NCBI GenBank assembly: GCA_964540605.1
Contig: CAZINM010000020.1
Location: 1-16,479 of the forward strand
Direction: 5' to 3'
Source of the DNA: CAZINM01 sp964540605
GTDB lineage: Bacteria > Patescibacteriota > Dojkabacteria > SC72 > JAHDCA01
DNA: 16,479 nt
The translations under genes and the position numbers were made by a program. This document shows positions 13,057 to 16,479 of the stretch, piece by piece. The notes below the pieces were generated by a model. The model had not been told where the DNA came from. It searched no databases and was given only the letters and a program-made list of their open reading frames with translations. Position 1 is the first letter of the stretch. Each line of letters begins with the position of its first letter.

Positions 13057-14517
13057 TTATTGAGCGGTTCCTGTCTCCAATACTTCTTCTGTTTCAACTC
13101 CCTCTGCTCCATACATCATGACAATATCTTCGCCATTCATTCTGTTACTAATAAAATCTGGAGTCTTATTCTTTGGAGAGTCCATAAGTTTTTCTAAGAA
13201 TTTCACAGAAGATGAGAAAGTAGAATCGATACTATTATCGTAAATAAATTGTCCTTGTTTGTCGCTGAATAGCGTACCTCTATAAACAATAGTTGTAAAT
13301 GGTAGCTGATCAGTCAATTTTTGTGTTAGTTCTAATGTTTCATAATATCCAGCTCCGATATCATAGGTGTAAATCAATGGATCATCTTCGTAGAATGCAG
13401 GATTTTTCAAGATCCTTTGAACCAAGTCATGGATATCTTCATATTCTCCCAATCCTAGTACAGGTCCTATAGAATATGAGTCTGGTATGATGCCCTCTTT
13501 TATAACTCTTTTTGATCCAATATTTGGGTCAAGAACAAATGAATATGTTACTAAGTCCTGATCTTTTTGAGCAAGAGATAATGCGGCTTGAATGTCCTCA
13601 TTGGTAAATTCAGAAACTTTTATATGATTTTGAAGTTCAGACATAATATCTAGGATCTTTTTAGGATTAAGAAATGTTTCAGAAGATAAAAGTTTGTCTT
13701 TGATAGCCTCAATTACTTTTTGTTGACGCCTAGCTCTAGCAAAATCTGATCCTTCGTAATTATCCAACGATTTTCTTGATCGAGCATACTTTATTGCAGT
13801 CTCACCATCCATAGTTTGAAGACCTTGCTCGAAGCTAACCACTTGATAAGGATTAAATGGATCAAGCTCATTAGGATAACTGTAGTCTGTAAAACTATTT
13901 TCGACATAAACCTCAATACCTCCCAATATATTTATTATATTCTTAAATCCTTGTGTATCCACCATCATATAATACTGAATATCTAGGCCGACATAATCCT
14001 CTATGGAAATTCTTAAAGTGTCTAAACCAGTACCCTTTTTTGTTATTTCTCCTCTGTTATATATACTATTTGTTTTTACATACCAATCATCCGTCCCAGG
14101 CATAAGTGAATAAGTATCTCTTGGTATAGAGAACATTGTTACTGAATGATCTGTATAGCTATAAGAGGCTACGATCATAGTATCTGTATTCTGAAGTCCT
14201 GCATCTGTTTCTCTTGTATCAATTCCAACTATGAGAATATTTGTCCTATTTCCAGTACTATCTTTTTTTAGTTCTGGATCTTTTACTATTGGTTTAATAA
14301 GATCGTTAGCAGATATTTTAAGACCTATTTGTGAAGTGAAATCAATGATCTTTGTTAATGTTAAAGAAACAACAACTAACGAAACCAAAGCTACTATTAT
14401 TAATACGATCTTCTTTTTTTTGGGGGTTTTCTTGCGAATGCCTAGATCTTCACTTTTCTGTGACCTAATATTCGGTATTCCTGCTTGTTTATCAGATATA
14501 TTTATTGATAATGACAT
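13057..14517 (-). CDS. LytR-CpsA-Psr (LCP) family cell-wall ligase
   Basis: 486 residues. A basic cytoplasmic stretch (1-36) and one membrane helix (37-57) precede the external LCP domain at about 90-285. LCP enzymes transfer polyprenyl-linked glycopolymers onto peptidoglycan. Key conserved pieces are present: NILIVGIDTR at 93-102, Asp112 in NTDTM, the SIPRDTY motif with Arg133, the DGETAIKYARSR motif at 237-248, and the DFARARRQQ motif at 258-266. The C-terminal part (about 365-475) is compatible with the LytR_C domain that often follows (a YDIGAGYYETLELTQKL-type start), though divergent. The gene lies 26 bases after mltG and 19 before holA in the same direction. Because many CPR cells lack complete lipid synthesis, the identity of the glycopolymer is open; a surface-layer-linked glycan is possible. 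Confidence 0.93.
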   Translation of the reverse strand: MSLSINISDKQAGIPNIRSQKSEDLGIRKKTPKKKKIVLIIVALVSLVVVSLTLTKIIDFTSQIGLKISANDLIKPIVKDPELKKDSTGNRTNILIVGIDTRETDAGLQNTDTMIVASYSYTDHSVTMFSIPRDTYSLMPGTDDWYVKTNSIYNRGEITKKGTGLDTLRISIEDYVGLDIQYYMMVDTQGFKNIINILGGIEVYVENSFTDYSYPNELDPFNPYQVVSFEQGLQTMDGETAIKYARSRKSLDNYEGSDFARARRQQKVIEAIKDKLLSSETFLNPKKILDIMSELQNHIKVSEFTNEDIQAALSLAQKDQDLVTYSFVLDPNIGSKRVIKEGIIPDSYSIGPVLGLGEYEDIHDLVQRILKNPAFYEDDPLIYTYDIGAGYYETLELTQKLTDQLPFTTIVYRGTLFSDKQGQFIYDNSIDSTFSSSVKFLEKLMDSPKNKTPDFISNRMNGEDIVMMYGAEGVETEEVLETGTAQ

Positions 14518-14543
14518 TTTTCAGTATTTAAGTGAATTGATTT

Positions 14544-15611
14544 TTATTGAAGGTATTGAATAACATTCGCATTGTGTTCCTCCAAAGTAGTTGCGTAATG
14601 TATATTACCATTCTTGTCGTGAATGTAATAGTAATAATTGTTTGGTGTAGGATCTAAAGCGGCATTTATTGAACTTAATCCCGGATTACAAATTGGAGTA
14701 GGTGGAAATCCCAATCTTAAGTAAGTATTGTAATCATGATCAGTCTCAATATCTTCTATAGTAATTTCATGTTTCCAATCTTTATAGTAATACAAGAGAG
14801 TGGCATCAATATTTAGGAACCAACCCTCATTGAATCTTCTTTGAATAATATCTGCGATGTAATATCTTTCTTCTTCAGTTCGACCTTCTCTCTCTAAAAG
14901 ACTTGCAATGATAAGTTGTTCATAAGTTGTATCTGTGATCTTTGATTTGAAATTATCAGTCATTGTGATAATTATCTCTTCCTCTGTTATTGCCTCGGGT
15001 AATAGATACTTATCTGGAAAAAGGGATCCTTCTAAAGTCTCAGTTTCGAAAGGTAAATTGATCGAATCTATAAAATTTTTATCTACGATTAAATTCATGA
15101 ATTTGTCTTTGCTAAACTGTGAAGTTTCAAGCTCAGAGAATGCTTGAACAAGAGTGTCTGCATATTCATCAGCTCTCATTCCTTCTGGGAATGTAACCCA
15201 AATTGATTTGATTTGTCCGTTTTGTAATGTCCTTATCAACTGGATCATATCAAGGTTTTGAGGAATAGAGTATTCTCCTGCTTGTATTGTTGAATCAAGC
15301 TTATTAAGCTTTAAATATATTTTTAGGAATATTTGATCCGAATCATCTAAAAGACCTACTTCGATAAGATTCTGGATCACAATATTGATGCTAGACCCAT
15401 CCTCAATTGAAAAATCGATATTTTGTGATGAGTCAGATAATGGCTTCTCAATACGAGATTTATAGGTTCTATACGCAATAAAGAATCCTATAACTCCTAA
15501 TATTAATAATACAATTAATAGGCGAAACAGTTTGACCAATGGAGAGCTATGCTTTTTCGGACTTACGATCTCTTGGTTTTGAATGTTTGTTTTTATTATT
15601 TGTTCTGGCAT
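14544..15611 (-). CDS. mltG: Endolytic murein transglycosylase MltG (YceG)
   Basis: 355 residues, the usual family size. A cytoplasmic start is followed by one membrane helix at about 28-47, then a LysM-like region and the YceG domain. MltG cuts nascent glycan strands near the membrane and so sets their length. Conserved pieces are AGEYSIP at 111-117, FPEGMRADEYA at 141-151, LEGSLFPDKYLL at 193-204, the ASLLEREGR motif with likely catalytic Glu240, NIDATLLYY at 267-275, and GFPPTPICNPGLSSI at 301-315 with a C-terminal EEHNANV. The ATG at 15611 lies 65 bases inside ruvX. A TTG at 15539, just after the ruvX stop, is an alternative start that would still keep the membrane helix. Neither has a clear ribosome site. 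Confidence 0.95.
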   Translation of the reverse strand: MPEQIIKTNIQNQEIVSPKKHSSPLVKLFRLLIVLLILGVIGFFIAYRTYKSRIEKPLSDSSQNIDFSIEDGSSINIVIQNLIEVGLLDDSDQIFLKIYLKLNKLDSTIQAGEYSIPQNLDMIQLIRTLQNGQIKSIWVTFPEGMRADEYADTLVQAFSELETSQFSKDKFMNLIVDKNFIDSINLPFETETLEGSLFPDKYLLPEAITEEEIIITMTDNFKSKITDTTYEQLIIASLLEREGRTEEERYYIADIIQRRFNEGWFLNIDATLLYYYKDWKHEITIEDIETDHDYNTYLRLGFPPTPICNPGLSSINAALDPTPNNYYYYIHDKNGNIHYATTLEEHNANVIQYLQ

Positions 15612-16065
15612 CTAAAAAATTCTGTAAAAATATAGCTGCGGACATTTTATCTATCTTACCATCTCTTGTACCTGTAGCGACATACTCCCCGAGAAATTGT
15701 GTTGCTTCTTCAGAAGAGTAGGTTTCAGTGTAATAGTATATCTTTTTTTTACTTATTTGTGCGAGTCTATTACTAAAAGCTTCTATTTTGGATTGGATCT
15801 CTTTATGTGATTCCTCAAAGGCATATGGAACACCTAAAAGAAACGACTTTACACCATATTCATTAGCAATCTGAATAATTTCAGATATTACAGTATCAAC
15901 TTTTTTTTTGCGAGATCTTGTTATTATCCCAATAGGGCTACCAATACGACCATGCGTATCTGAGACAGCTAATCCTATACGAACTTCTCCGTAATCAATT
16001 GCCATAATAGGCAATTCTGATTCATTCAAGTACTGCTTTGATTCTTTTAATACCTGATCCAACAT
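15547..16065 (-). CDS. ruvX: RuvX/YqgF Holliday-junction resolvase-like nuclease
   Basis: 172 residues, longer than the usual 138-150. The RNase H-like core is intact: AIDYGEVRIGLAVSD at 22-36 with Asp24, the LLGVPYAFEES segment from 77, a glutamate-containing strand (YTETYSSEEA) at 112-121, and DKMSAAIFLQNFLD at 139-152 with Asp139. Known members act in 16S rRNA 5' processing, and a junction-cutting role has also been proposed. Two additions explain the length: about 20 residues before the core and a basic tail of about 20 residues whose codons overlap the start of mltG. The ATG at 16065 lies 44 bases inside alaS and has AGGA just upstream; Met21 (16005) is the alternative start, with no ribosome site visible. 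Confidence 0.93.
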   Translation of the reverse strand: MLDQVLKESKQYLNESELPIMAIDYGEVRIGLAVSDTHGRIGSPIGIITRSRKKKVDTVISEIIQIANEYGVKSFLLGVPYAFEESHKEIQSKIEAFSNRLAQISKKKIYYYTETYSSEEATQFLGEYVATGTRDGKIDKMSAAIFLQNFLDARTNNKNKHSKPRDRKSEKA

Positions 16066-16479
16066 TTTCCTGTTTTACAATTTTAAATCTACCTAATTCA
16101 CTTGTGTTATCAACATGTGGCCCATTGCAGATCTCTCGACTAAATATCTCTTCGCCTCCACCAACAGTATATACCTTTACATTATCTGAGTATTTTTCTT
16201 CAAATGCTGCAAAAGGAACTAATTCTAATGCCTTATCTTTTGGCATCTCAACCCAAGTTACTGGCAACTTCTTTCTAATAACATCATTAACCATATCTTC
16301 TACCTGTTTTAATTGCTCGGGAGTTAGCTTAGTTTCGTTGGGAAAATCAAGCCTTAATCTTTCAGGAGTAATATTACTACCTTTTTGGTATATATGATCT
16401 CCTAAGACCGATTGGAGAGCTTTCAGTAGCAAATGAGTTGCTGTATGCAATCGTTTTGTTTCATCTGAAGTGTCAGAGA
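16022..16479 (-). CDS. alaS: Alanyl-tRNA synthetase, C-terminal end (cut by window edge)
   Basis: The open frame runs in from the window edge and has 152 complete codons before its stop. It corresponds to the AlaRS editing (SAD/tRNA-SAD) domain, which hydrolyses tRNA-Ala wrongly charged with Ser or Gly. The zinc ligands are visible: HTATH near the edge and the CNGPH motif near the end. GDHIYQKGSNITPERLRLDF is a classic AlaRS stretch, followed by FAAFEEKYSDNVKVY. The protein ends at GIKRIKAVLE, exactly at the end of the SAD domain, so the C-terminal DHHA1/C-Ala domain of ordinary bacterial AlaRS is absent. CNGPH replaces the usual CGGTH. ThrRS was considered because its SAD domain has a GPH motif, but there the domain is N-terminal and the surrounding sequence differs. 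The stop lies 44 bases inside ruvX. Confidence 0.88.
   Translation of the reverse strand, partial: SDTSDETKRLHTATHLLLKALQSVLGDHIYQKGSNITPERLRLDFPNETKLTPEQLKQVEDMVNDVIRKKLPVTWVEMPKDKALELVPFAAFEEKYSDNVKVYTVGGGEEIFSREICNGPHVDNTSELGRFKIVKQENVGSGIKRIKAVLE

Noticed and set aside
13038..13112. Longer holA product starting at 13112.
   Set aside because: The extra residues overlap the LCP gene and precede the conserved family start; an AGGA lies just upstream of 13037.
1..16479. Recoding of UGA as glycine, as in some CPR groups.
   Set aside because: TGA ends several genes at positions where the family ends or the next gene begins (467, 8262, 12108), and no conserved glycine is replaced by TGA.
1..16479. 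CRISPR arrays, tRNA or rRNA genes, insertion sequences, prophage genes.
   Set aside because: No regularly spaced repeats, cloverleaf-like segments, transposase motifs or phage structural genes were seen; intergenic space is under 100 bases everywhere.

Overview
The window looks like a chromosomal segment of a bacterium from the Candidate Phyla Radiation (Patescibacteria). I did not place it further; a Dojkabacteria/WS6-type or related lineage is only a guess. The reasons are an AT-rich sequence, very tight packing with several overlapping genes, a tandem set of tiny VirB2/TrbC-like pilins, an alanyl-tRNA synthetase that stops after its SAD domain, and several large membrane proteins of no known family. 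TGA is used as a stop (for example at 465-467, 8260-8262 and 12108-12110) and tryptophan is written TGG, so this is the standard bacterial code and not the UGA-glycine code of Gracilibacteria/Absconditabacteria.

Layout, plus strand. Positions 93-2062 hold five consecutive small two-helix pilin-like genes. Gene 2 is fused to gene 1 by an ATGA overlap. The others have their own promoter-like sequences, and gene 3 is followed by a clean intrinsic terminator. Positions 2132-2738 encode a membrane-anchored extracellular protein whose start is interrupted by a 10-N assembly gap. Positions 2773-4644 encode a secreted PcsB-like coiled coil fused to a SpoIID-type peptidoglycan transglycosylase. Positions 4711-9414 are one tightly packed cluster: a bacterial PH-domain membrane protein, an 83-residue two-helix protein, an 885-residue single-pass membrane protein with an acidic linker, smpB, and an acidic protein carrying a short tandem repeat. 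Positions 9482-12034 encode a VirD4/TraG-like membrane ATPase.

Layout, minus strand (convergent, 16479 down to 12108): the end of alaS, then ruvX, mltG, a LytR-CpsA-Psr (LCP) protein, and holA. The first three overlap one another. This is a housekeeping and cell-wall operon whose promoter lies outside the window.

How the parts may fit together (inference): the pilins, the peptidoglycan-cutting SpoIID protein and the VirD4-like ATPase are the kinds of parts expected in a minimal single-membrane type IV secretion-like or DNA-transfer/attachment machine. No VirB4, VirB6 or relaxase is in the window, so the assignment stays open. MltG and LCP act on glycan strand termination and on anchoring of polymers to the wall. 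All intergenic gaps are under 100 bases. I saw no tRNA, rRNA, CRISPR array, insertion sequence or prophage gene.
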